From NCBI GenBank assembly GCA_946807835.1, contig OX327690.1:18483501-18547500 (forward strand): a DNA stretch of 64,000 nucleotides, given 5' to 3'. The notes under the pieces are model-generated. The model was not told the DNA's origin, made no database searches, and was given only the letters and a program-made list of their open reading frames with translations. Below, in pieces: positions 49,628 through 59,455 of this stretch. Made by a program: the position numbers and the translations under genes. Every line of letters begins with the position of its first letter. Positions within the stretch are counted from its first letter, which is position 1. Origin of the DNA: Ailanthus altissimus. Lineage: Eukaryota; Streptophyta; Magnoliopsida; Sapindales; Simaroubaceae.

Positions 49628-52620
49628 TACATATTTGTCGGTTGTATCCGTGTTGCTTGTACCTACTGATAAGGGTTAATTAAGTCTATATTTTCATCTT
49701 CTAAACTTAATATTTGTTTGTAGAAATTAAGATTATTTAGTTTTTGATGTATTTTATTGTTATTTTTGTAAGTTTGGAGTCATTGAAATAAATAGGGTCA
49801 AAACTTTAATGAAAATAAGTCAAAAATATCAAATTACAACAATACTTACTACAGTAACTAGCTACAGTAACATGTTATAGTACTCATAGCTCCCATAAAT
49901 GAGCACCACGGCACTTGAAACAGCATCTCAGGGCCGTTGTGCACAAACAATAACAAGGAATAGTAATGCATAAATAGTATTTTGTTACAGAAACTCATGA
50001 ACAGTAATCTTACTTTGACTTGTAGTTGATATTTAACCCTAATTTGATAATATAAACCTATAAATAGAAGGCCAAAAATCCTAATTAAAGGAGAGGAGGA
50101 GAGAAAAAAAGAAAAGAGGCAAAAACTTAAAAAAAGAATTCACAATACAAAATCAAATATCAAAACCCAAGATTAAAGAACTAAGATCCAGATTCAAGCT
50201 TCAAGTCAATGAAAAGAGAGAAGCACATCACTTTGATTAGTTTTTCTTCTCTTTCTTTATCATTATGGTCTTATTCTTATTGATCTTTATGAATTGGTTG
50301 GATACTTTTAATTTTGTGATGAGCTAAATTGTTCATCTAGGGTTAAACTATGTGAACCTAGTATGGCTTTGAATTGTGTTTATTTTTAGTTTATAAACTT
50401 GATACATTGAATTGATTCATTCTATCTTGTGGTTAATGCTTTCATTATACCTAATCAATATTTGGAATGATTAGGAACTATGATGAACTTGACAAAGGGA
50501 TTCATGTGTTTAGCCTAGGATAGTTTGGTGCATGATCATAACAACTATGAGTTCCATCTAAGATAGACATATACCTAGGTGGCATATATGGTATAATTTA
50601 GACTTGATCTTAATGAATTACATTCTAATTTGATTACCATAGACATATAGGTGATTGTTAGAATACGTAATATAATTACTCGACCATCGACAAAGGCTTG
50701 TGATGAGATTAGTGTCTAAGCCAATCAATTAGTATTAATTAATTAACTAAGAGGTTAATAAATCCAATGAAATACAATAGGATGAGTCAAAATCTTATAT
50801 TATCTTTATTTGTGAATTCTACCCTTTACTTTTGTTTATGTTGATTTAATTGATAGAATTAGATTAGTTAAATAAATTCCAGATTTTAGTTTTCTGAATA
50901 AAAGTTAAGTAGGTACAATTTTAGTACTTGATTTATAAAATTAGATCGCATAGTCTCTATAAGATCGATATTTGGACTTAAAATCCTATATTACTTGATA
51001 TGATAGCATGCGCTTGCGCTTAGCTAGTATAGTATCAATCACTTACTGCATACGTCTCTATCTGCGCCTTCTTGACTATCTATATGCAACTGGTAGTTGT
51101 ATTTAAAAATTTTGCACCTCGTCTAGAACAATCCAACTCAATGGATGGTCAATAGGATTTATGGAATCGTCATATGTTGTCAATAAAGTCTCAACCGTGT
51201 AATAGCGCAACTAAAGATTGAGATAATGTTACCTGGCATGTCTGTAAATGGCCATGGCATGGACGCATAGTAGTTGGCAAAACTTGAATTTCTTTCAACT
51301 ACATATTTTTGTAGCCATGTTGACTATCCTGTTTCTAGTACCATCCTTTACAATAAACTTTGAATCATCAACTAAATTGATTGTCATTCTCATATATTGA
51401 TCCTTGTGCCTTCATACCTTATCATGGGCCTATGTAGTCAAGTTAGTGGTCATTATTTTTATAATATCTCTCCTATTATACCATTAATTCTATGCTAACT
51501 CTTGTATCCATTCAACTAATGCAATTATGGGTATAAAATAGGCAGATTTTACTACTGCATTAATACTCTCTGTAATATTGGTGATCATAATATTATCCCT
51601 TCTAAATACATCTACTGATCTAGCCTACCTGACACAACCAACCTCCTCATCTAAATATTGTCCTGCCTCAGGTTTTATGCCTTGTATATTATTCCATTGG
51701 ATATGAAAATCACACAATTAATATGCTTTTACAATGAGAAAGTATGCACTTAAGAATCCATCTGTTTTTTTTCTTTCCAATAAAAAGCTTGAATTTTGTG
51801 ATCAAATAACCCTTCAAGAATATATCATCCACAATAATCACTGGTTTGATGGATGTGTGAAAACCTCAAATACAAACACCCAATGCAATAAAAAAATATA
51901 TAATAAGTGTCCATTATCATCAGTCTTTAAATGAGTGACAGTACTTAGATTCTCATTTTTCACTATATAGCAATAAGACAGAAGTAGTCTGAATGAGTCC
52001 TCAGTAAAACCCACCATCATCTTTTTCTTATGCTCTTTAACTTGATAACTCGTCATATATGTTAAATTCACACCATATTCCTCTCGTAAATCTATCATAA
52101 TATCCTTTGGTCTATAAAGTTTATTAACATTTGTAAATTTATTCTTGATCACTTGAGTAATTATTCAACTTTTTCCTTGATGATGATTAGCACACAATTG
52201 GTCCAATTGACATATGTGCTCCTATTAATTCTTCGGATAATAAAATATTTTCAAGCCTCCGTGGACACAGTACGAACTCTCCACTAACACCTTTTATCAT
52301 TATAGTTTTTGTCAAACTGATCTTTCATGGACCTGAACACCTTGAAGCTTTAATTACTGTTCAATGCATGTATATTAATAGCATTGTATATTGCTTTCTT
52401 GTTAGGAAACAACATCCCAAGAACTACTTCCCTAATTCCTGAACAAGATGCCCTATCTGAAGAACTCAAGTCAAAAGTTGGTATCAGAAGGATAAACTGA
52501 AATGGGTTTTGTAGGTGAACAATATTGTCGTGTTCAGTTATTGGTTTTGGACATAAATCACTAGTTTCTTCATTCTAATATTTTGACAAGTCACCTTTGC
52601 CTCTCTCTTCTATATCATTT
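49628..52620 (-). pseudogene. MURA transposase of MULE3, C-terminal and central parts
   Basis: Minus strand, right to left: after copia-2 it continues with GKGDLSKY, a DNA-binding-type segment (VLGMLFPNKKAIYNAINIHA, then FRSMKDQFDKNYNDKRC) and KFTNVNKLYRPKDIMIDLRE (about 52090-52140). Then come FTEDSFRLLLSYCYIV and THLKTD, scattered core pieces, a SWIM relic KKFKFCQLLCVHAMA (about 51240-51300) and, beyond the solo LTR, the knuckle KQHGYNRQICKNS (49628-49676), whose first Cys is Tyr. Stops are common. Interrupted at 49677-51041 and joined to 58293-58915 across copia-2. Confidence 0.78.
49677..51041 (+). mobile_element. 1.36-kb solo LTR inside MURA of MULE3
   Basis: Same family as 21110-22468: starts TGATAAGGGTT and ends GTATCAATCA. 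Flanking 5-mers cctac (49672-49676) and cttac (51042-51046) match at 4 of 5. On either side the MURA C-terminus continues (RRMQ before, KQHGYN after). No coding inside. Confidence 0.85.
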
Positions 52621-53249
52621 TGTAAGAATGTTGATTAAAAATTATCGAAATATAATTTGGAGAGCAAGCCAAGTGCGTTGGGTACACAAGGATCGAAGAT
52701 AGATGCGAAAGGAGGCGAAAGACACAAAAGGTGGTACCCAGGTATGGATGCCCCGATGACCAGGTCCTGGGCACTGCGACACTCAGAATAGAACCTAAGC
52801 GCCACAACACCCAACGCGAGAAGAGTTTTTCAAATTGATACGACTTGTTTTCATCTCTTACTTGCTCCAAAACTCCCTAATACAACTCTCACATATTTAA
52901 GGTAAACCTAGGTTTTCCTAAATCCTATATAAAGGCTCTCTACTGGCTTGTAAATACATCTTTATGAAAACTTAAAAAATCTTTGTGATTCTTAGTGAGA
53001 GAAAATCTCTAGATTGCAAGTGAGAGCATTTCTTTGTGAGTCTTTCTTGTAAAAGGCATACTTTATGAGTGCCTTGTGATTCAATAAAAATAATGAGTGG
53101 TCTTGATCCGCCGTGGACGTAGGTAAGTTTTCGAACCATATAAATTCTGTGTGTTCTTCTTCTATCTTTCTCTCTTTAGTTCCTTAATTACTTGTTCGAC
53201 ACTATATTACTTGGGTTATATTACTTGTTTGTGTGCGTTCGCTTCAAAA
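52621..53249 (+). repeat. 5' LTR of copia-2
   Basis: Starts TGTAAGAATG. Contains a TATATAAAGG box (52928-52937) that probably drives the element transcript, and a GC-rich patch (52730-52830). About 60 bp shorter than the 3' LTR because the latter has an additional 'gccgcggcactaggtgacc' region. Confidence 0.85.
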
Positions 53250-53252
53250 AAC

Positions 53253-53268
53253 TGGTATTAGAGCTTAG
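53253..53268 (+). other. Primer-binding site of copia-2
   Basis: tggtattagagcttag, a one-base variant of the initiator-Met complement, three bases after the LTR. Confidence 0.8.
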
Positions 53269-53280
53269 TTCTAAGTAGAC

Positions 53281-56200
53281 ATGGCCACACCCAAATATGA
53301 GGTTGAGAAATTCAACAATATCTTTATTTAGTAACAAGCTTGGAGATGGGGCTTTCAGAATGCTTCCCGAGCTCGCAAATTGACCGATTCGTGAACAAAT
53401 GCTACAGCCGTCAACAAGTCTTAAGCAAACCCTACCCTTCTAAACACTTATTGATCTGTAGAGTTCTGTGTCAAGTGCCGCGGTTCATTGTTGTGCTTAT
53501 ACACTAGGCTACCCTTCTCTGAAAGCTCCATGGGACCACCTACCACTAGTCTTCGGTCAGAGGGGTTTATTGCACAAAAACGTCGAGACTTTGGCTCCTA
53601 AAGAAAGAAGCCCAACGAATGTCAAATACAAAACCCCACACCTCATTAAGATCATATTGGTATAATCTTCCAAAAAAAAAAAGAGCAGACCCTATTAAAG
53701 ACGAGAATGAGGTACAACAAGGCCATTTTTATCCACCGTCCTTCTCACGGAACTGTACGCCGTACGAATGACTTCAATCTATAGAAGATGAAGGTAAAGG
53801 CATTGTTGGTGAGCCAACGGTTAGGCTCGGTATTAAAGGAGACTGCAACTCCATCTAGTGAAGAATGGACATTCAAGAAAGAGCTCACAGTACAATCATT
53901 CTATTATTAAGCGATGAAGTACTGAGGGAAGTAGCAGGTGACACCACGATAATTGGTCTTTAGAAGAAGCTTGACTCGCTTTATATGTGAAAGTTATTGA
54001 CCAACAAATTACATATAAAGAAGAAGCTGTATCAGCTGTCCATGTCAGAGAGGACACTAATGAAAGATCATATAGACGCTTTCAATAAGATCATCCTTGA
54101 CCTTGAGTTTATCAACATCAAGATAGAAGATGAAGATAGAGCAATTATCTAACTGAGTTCACTCTCTAAGAGTTATAAGAGCTTTGTTGATACGCTACTC
54201 TATTGCAGAGAAAGTTTAATGATGAGTAATGTGAAATCATCATTAAACTCAAAGTTATTAAGGAAGCAGATTGAGGGCAATGCAAAAATTTTATCTGTAA
54301 GAGAAAGACTTTCATATAGAGATGAAAGAAAAGAGGGCTCAAGATCGAAGTCCAGGACTTCTAGGAAGTGTTATTGCTGCAAGACAGATGGGCACTTCAT
54401 AAAGGACTGTCCAAAGAATAAAGCACAAGACAAGAAGAAAGCGAATCCTACGCTTGCCTATGATGATAGTTATGACAGCGCAGAGACACTCGTCGCTACT
54501 GATGGTAAGAATGCTAAACAATGGGTTCTTAATTCTAGTTGTACATTTCACATATTCCCCCACAAGTCTTGGTTTACAAATTTTCAGCCTATTAGTGGTG
54601 GTAAAGTGTTAATAGGTAATGATATTGCATGTCAGATGATGAGAATTGGTAGTGTTAAACTTAGGCTGTATAATGGGCGAGTGAGAGAGTTAACAGATGT
54701 TAAGTATGTTCCTGACCTTAAGAGGAACTTGATCTCACTAGGGACTTTATACCAGAATGGGTGTTCCAACAAGATCGACAGAGGAGTTTTGAGAGTATTA
54801 AAGGATTCCATAGTGGTAATGAGAGGAGAAAAGCACAAATATGTCTATGTACTTAAGGGTGAAGTTGTGAGTGGTTCTGTATTAGTCTCTGTAGATAATA
54901 AGAATATACATAGAGTAAGGTTTAATACCGGTAAGCACAAGATTAAGAAAACTCTTGACTACACACACTTGGATCTTTGGGGACCAGCTCAGACAGTTAC
55001 TCGTAGTGGTGCCAGGTATTTTCTCAGCTTAACTGATGACTATTCAAGAAAGCTATGGGTCTATATGTTAAAGAGTAAGGATTAAGCGTTTGAGATATTC
55101 AAGACTTGAAAGGCTCTTATTGAGAATTAGACTGGCAAATGGGTAAAGAGGTTGAGAACTGACAATGACCTCGAGTTTTACAATAGAGAGTTTAATGGGT
55201 TTTGTGCCAAGCATGGGATTGTAAGGCATAGAACAGTAAGATCAACACCACAGCAGAATAGCGTAGCTGAGAGAATGAATTGAACCCTACTTGAAAGGCT
55301 TATGTGCATGCTTACCAAAGCAAAGATGTCCAAAGTATTTTGGGGGAGAAGCTGTAATTACTGTAGTTTATTTTATTAATAAAATTCTCTCATCAGTAAT
55401 TGACTTCAAAATGCCAGAAGAGAAATGGTCTGGCAATTCTCCTAAGTATGACCACCTCAGAATATTTGGTTGTCATGTCCTTGTACATATTAAGAAGAGG
55501 AAGTTGGAACCTAGAGTGATAAAATGAGTATTCATAGAATATTCGAAATGAGTGAAATGATACAAGGTGTGGTGTAAAGACTTCACACCACTAAGAAGTA
55601 TCATAAGCCGTGATGTGACGTTCAACGAGACTAGCATGCTAAAAGCCTCCCAAGAAAATGAGAAAGAAGAACCCGTGTCCAAAGAAGACTCAGCACCTAA
55701 GTTAATAGAAATTGAAGTAGAGCCTGAAAATAGATTTGAAATGCCCTCAGATCAGTACTTCAATAAGAAGATCCTTGAAGAAAAACCAAGAACACCGACG
55801 AGTTCCTCCAAGTCCACCCAAGGAAAAACTAGGACTCCTGAGATAGAACTTGAAGAGTACTAGCTAGCCAGAGACAGGTTAAGGAGAACAATAAACCCAT
55901 TAATCAGGTATGTACAAGCAGATCTAGTTGCTCAGACTTTTAATTTTGCTTACACTCTTAAGTATGATGAGCCTATAACATATGGTGAGGCTTTGAAGAG
56001 TAAAAACAAGAAGGAATTGCAGTAAGTTATGGAAGAATAGATTAGTTCTCTTAGAAAGAACAATACCTGAATGTTGGTGGAGAGACCTCAAAAGAAACTA
56101 GTTGGGTACAAGTGGGTGTATAAGGTAAAGGAGGGGATACCGGGGATAGAACCTATAAGATTCAAGGCTAGATTAGTTGTACAAGAGTTTACTCAAAGAG

Positions 56201-57532
56201 ATGTAGTTAACTTTCATGAGATTTTCTCTCCAGTCATCAAGCATACATCCATTAGGATTCTATTAGACATATGTGTAAATTTTGATTTACATCTAGAGCA
56301 TATGGATGTAAAGATAGCCTTTCTGCATTGAGAGCTTGAATAGCAATATATATGGCATAGCTGCAAGAGTTTGAGGAGCCCAAGAGAAAAGATCATGCTT
56401 GTTTGCTAAAGAAGTCATTATATGGGTTAAAGCAATCACCTAGACAATAGTATAGGAGATTTAATGAGTTTATGATGGCTTGTGGCTTTAGTAGGAGCAA
56501 GTGTGATGGATACGTGTACTTCAAAAATATAATTTGTGGGATGATGTATTTGCTTCTATGCGTCGATGATATATTGATCGCATGTAAAAATATGAAAGAA
56601 ATACGAAGCTCAAGAAGAAGTTGAGTGGCGAGTTTGAGATGAAGAAATTGGGAGCAGCAAAGAGAATATTGGGTATGAATATTGTGAGGGAAAGAAGAGA
56701 TGTCATATTTTTGTCTCAACAACAATATATACTTAAAATTCTAGAGAAGTTTGATATGTCCAACGTAAAGGTTGTCTCTACTCTTTTAGCCATGCATTTC
56801 AGACTTTCAGCAGCACAGTCACTAACATCTAAGGATAAGAACCTGCAGATAAGTAAAGCACTATATGCAAGCATTGTAGGAAGCATCATATATGCAATGG
56901 TTTGCACAAAACCAAATATAACATAGGCTATAAGTGTGGTGAGTAAATACATGGTAAATCCGGGAAAGAATCACTGGCTTGTAGTGAAGTTGATTTTGAG
57001 ATATCTCAAGGGAATGTCAAATCACGGGTTGATGTATAAAAAGGATGATGACAACAACGAAATGGTAAGAGGATACGTAGATTCAGATTATGTAGGTGAT
57101 CTAGATAAAAGAAGATCATTGACAGGTTACGTATTCACAGTGTTTAAGTGTAATGTATGTTAGAGATCAGTTCTACAACATGTGGTTGCACTATCTACCA
57201 CAAAGGTGGAGTACATAGCTGTTGGTGAAGCTATTAAAGAGGCCGTGTGGTTGAAAGGCATATGCGCGGAGGTATTGGCTAGTGAAGATGTGAACACCAG
57301 TGTATATTGTGACAACCAAAGTGTCATACACCTAAGCAAGCATCAAGTGTTCCATGATAAGTCAAAACACATTGATGTGCAGCTCCATTACATTCGAAAG
57401 ATTGTTCAAAGTGGTGAAGTTAGTCTAACAAAAATAGTGTTGTTTAAAAATCCTGCTGATATGTTGACTAAGCCACTGTCCTCAGTTAAGTTCATTCTAT
57501 ACAAGAACTTAACCGGAGTTACTACTTTGTGA
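53281..57532 (+). pseudogene. Copia-2 gag-pol
   Basis: The ATG at 53281 opens gag (MATPKYEVEKFN), which resumes at 53767 (NDFNL, KMKVKALLVSQRL) after a foreign insert. Zinc knuckle CYCCKTDGHFIKDC (54360-54410). In the protease, WVLNSSCTFHI (54520-54555) has NSS instead of DSG. The pre-integrase HHCC finger is missing: VSVDNKNIHR joins straight to VRFNTGKH (about 54920). Integrase core with TLDYTHLDLWGPA and LRTDNDLEFYN (55160). Reverse transcriptase with GYKWVYKVKEG (56100) and a CVDD box (near 56567). RNase H is nearly open to 57532 (VALSTTKVEYIA, HIDVQLHYIRKIV). Several stops elsewhere. It could supply no complete polyprotein. Confidence 0.87.
53317..53765. other. Foreign-looking insert in copia-2 gag, possible organelle DNA
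   Basis: About 450 bp break gag between EKFN and NDFNL. By eye its G+C is near half, clearly above its AT-rich surroundings, and the style (unbiased codons, few poly-A/T runs apart from one A11 at 53675) recalls plant mitochondrial DNA. One plus frame is open from about 53468 to 53665, reading LGYPSLKAPWDHLPLVFGQR and HKNVETLAPKERSPTNVKY. I do not recognise a gene. No clean target duplication is seen. It may be filler DNA from double-strand break repair, a nuclear mitochondrial segment, or a captured host sequence. Confidence 0.4.
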
Positions 57533-57601
57533 GGGTAACCAAAGTTGCGAAGATGATAGATAGAGTTACTTTGTGGATGATTTCAAATCAAGGAGGGGAT
57601 T

Positions 57602-58292
57602 TGTGAGAATGTTTATTAAAAATCATCAGAATATAATTTGGAGAGCAAGTCAAGTGTGTTAGGTATGCAAGGATTGAAGACTAACACGAAAAAAGGCAAA
57701 AGACACAAGGGGCGGTGCCCAGGTATAGGCGCTTCGGTGACCAAGTCCTGGGCACTGTAGCGCCCAGAACAGAACTTGAGCGCCGCGGCACTAGGTGACC
57801 AACGCCGTAGGAATAAGGGCTGAGCACCGAGGCACCCAGCGCGGGAAGAGTTTTCCAAATTGATACGACTTATTTTTGTCTTCCACTTGCTCCAAGACTC
57901 CCTAATACGGCTCTCACACCTTTAGGATAAACCTAGGTCGGCCTAAAGCCTATATAAAGGTTCTCTATTGGCTTATAAACAAATCTTTGTGAAAATCTAA
58001 GAAATTTTTATGATTTAAACATACTTTGTGATTATTGGTGAGAGAAAATCTCTAGGTTGCAAGAAAGAGCATTTCTTTGTGAGTCTTTCTTGTAAAAGAC
58101 ATACTTTGTGGGTGCCTTGTGATTCAATAAGAAGTGTGAGTGATCTTGATCCGCCGTGGACATAGGCAAGTTATCGAACCATGTAAATTATGTGTGTTCT
58201 TCTTTTATCTTTCTCTCTTTAGTCCCTTAATTACTTGTTCTGCACTATATTACTTAGGTTATATTACTTGTTTATGTGCTTCCGCTTCAACA
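57602..58292 (+). repeat. 3' LTR of copia-2
   Basis: Starts TGTGAGAATG, ends CGCTTCAACA, and follows the polypurine tract. It has a GC-rich patch (57705-57845) with 'gcactgtagcgcccag' and 'gagcaccgaggcacccagcg' words. Confidence 0.88.
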
Positions 58293-58915
58293 CATTCAAA
58301 CCATCTCCATAATTATCTCTGTTAGTATCAGTATTACCTTCATATTTATCAACATTACCACTATTATATTTAGACCAATCTATCTGGCTGTCATAATAAG
58401 CATGAGGTGGGTCATCATTATATCTAGGTAGAAAAATATTATAGTCATATAACGTGTTAGATGGGACATCCACAGATGGTAATGTTAGAGTTGTGCTACT
58501 AATATGGATATTATCACTTACGGACATGAAGTGGTTATGCAACTATCGTTGGCTCTTCATAGGAACTTGCGAAATCTCACTATAATTAATTGGTCTAAGA
58601 TCCACATTAACATATAATAGTATAAAATCTTTTCTATTAGGTACAAATAAAATCTGCACTTCTTGTACACTCTAGATTATCAACGGTATAGAACTCATTC
58701 CTATTGTAGGCACCGATATTTTTATTGTGACATTAAACTGCTCAGAATTCACTCTAATTCTATATCACTCTAAGTTCTAAAGTTGATTATAAGTCACGTC
58801 ACTAAGAACCGTCAGAATAACGTTTTGGTACCCAACATATCTCTCTTCACAATTACTAGAATTCTCTCATCTTCCCCCAAAATATACCAAAAATGGCTCA
58901 GTCTCCATAGTATAT
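58293..58915 (-). pseudogene. MURA transposase of MULE3, N-terminal part
   Basis: On minus, the reading starts near 58910 with EPFLVYFGG, then CEERYVGYQNV and VTIKISVPTIGMSSIPL, matching the start of the MULE2 MURA (TIIYFGKRWES, YIGYQNT, VTLKFEVPSS). An Asn/Asp-rich linker follows (58300-58540: YNDDPPHAYYDSQIDWSKYN, NTDTNRDNYGDGLN). The gene then continues at 52620 after copia-2 with IEERGKGD. Stops are present. Confidence 0.75.
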
Positions 58916-59367
58916 AAATTTAAAAAATAAATGAAAATAATTATTAATTGTTACAAAAAAAATTCTAACTTGTGGTGTGATGGGATACTATCATACCATG
59001 GAACTGAGGTGATAGGATCCTAGAAATTTCTTAGTTTTTTTCATCTCCTCACCATGAACCAATGTGTCTTATTTACACCTAAATTGTTTTCCAACAAGTC
59101 AATATATATTTTCAACAAATCTATTTTTAATTTAAAAATTACAACACATCCCTACATTACATAACAACATAAATGATCATTTAAATCATAAATCTATCTT
59201 ACCTTTTTATTTCAAAAGTGAAGATTTTGGTGACTGCACTGTTCAAATGATGATATGATTCCTTTTTTTTTTTATTTTTTTTTTTATTTTTTTGGGGCAC
59301 GTTTTAGCTACAAAGAAGTAAAAGTGAGTGTGTATTTTATTAACCAATCAAGTGATATATATGGAAA
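58916..59367. other. MULE3 subterminal region upstream of MURA
   Basis: AT-rich with long T-runs (59260-59293). No gene. By position it would contain the MURA promoter. Confidence 0.4.
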
Positions 59368-59447
59368 GGGTATTTTCGTCAAAAATGAATGGGTTTGGCT
59401 AAAAAAGTTGAAAATTTGAAATTGAGGTTAAAAAAGTTAAAGCCCCC
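59368..59447. repeat. Probable right TIR of MULE3
   Basis: The reverse complement reads GGGGGCTTTAAC, then TTTTTTAACC, TTTTTTAGCCAAACCC and ACGAAAATACCC. Spacing of the AACC, TAGCCAAA and ACCC blocks parallels the MULE1 TIR. No partner was found on the left. Confidence 0.5.
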
Positions 59448-59455
59448 TCAATTTT

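Larger units (their letters stand above)
52621..58292 (+). mobile_element. Copia-2: full-length inactive Ty1/copia retrotransposon
   Basis: The 5' LTR (52621-53249) and 3' LTR (57602-58292) match. Flanks cattt (52616-52620) and cattc (58293-58297) agree at 4 of 5. Primer-binding site TGGTATTAGAGC at 53253 and polypurine tract AAGGAGGGGATT before 57602 are both present. Gag-pol is in the plus frame. It split the MURA of MULE3 between the N-terminal region and the DNA-binding region. The Tork-like lineage is inferred from motif style. Confidence 0.9.
35600..59447. mobile_element. MULE3: Mutator-like element, heavily interrupted
   Basis: Removing three insertions (38341-48875, 49677-51041, 52621-58292) leaves about 6 kb with the same order as MULE2: DUF1985-Ulp1 on plus, then MURA on minus. 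The right end has a TIR-like block (59368-59447) whose reverse complement, GGGGGCTTTAAC..TTTTTTAACC..TAGCCAAACCC..ATACCC, resembles the MULE1 TIR in layout. The left end is not identified, so the start given is only the first coding relic. Both genes are decayed. Confidence 0.7.

Noticed and set aside
53468..53665. 65-codon ORF as an intact gene
   Set aside because: It is a fragment in a foreign insert. There is no start/stop context or promoter, so it is reported only as part of the insert.
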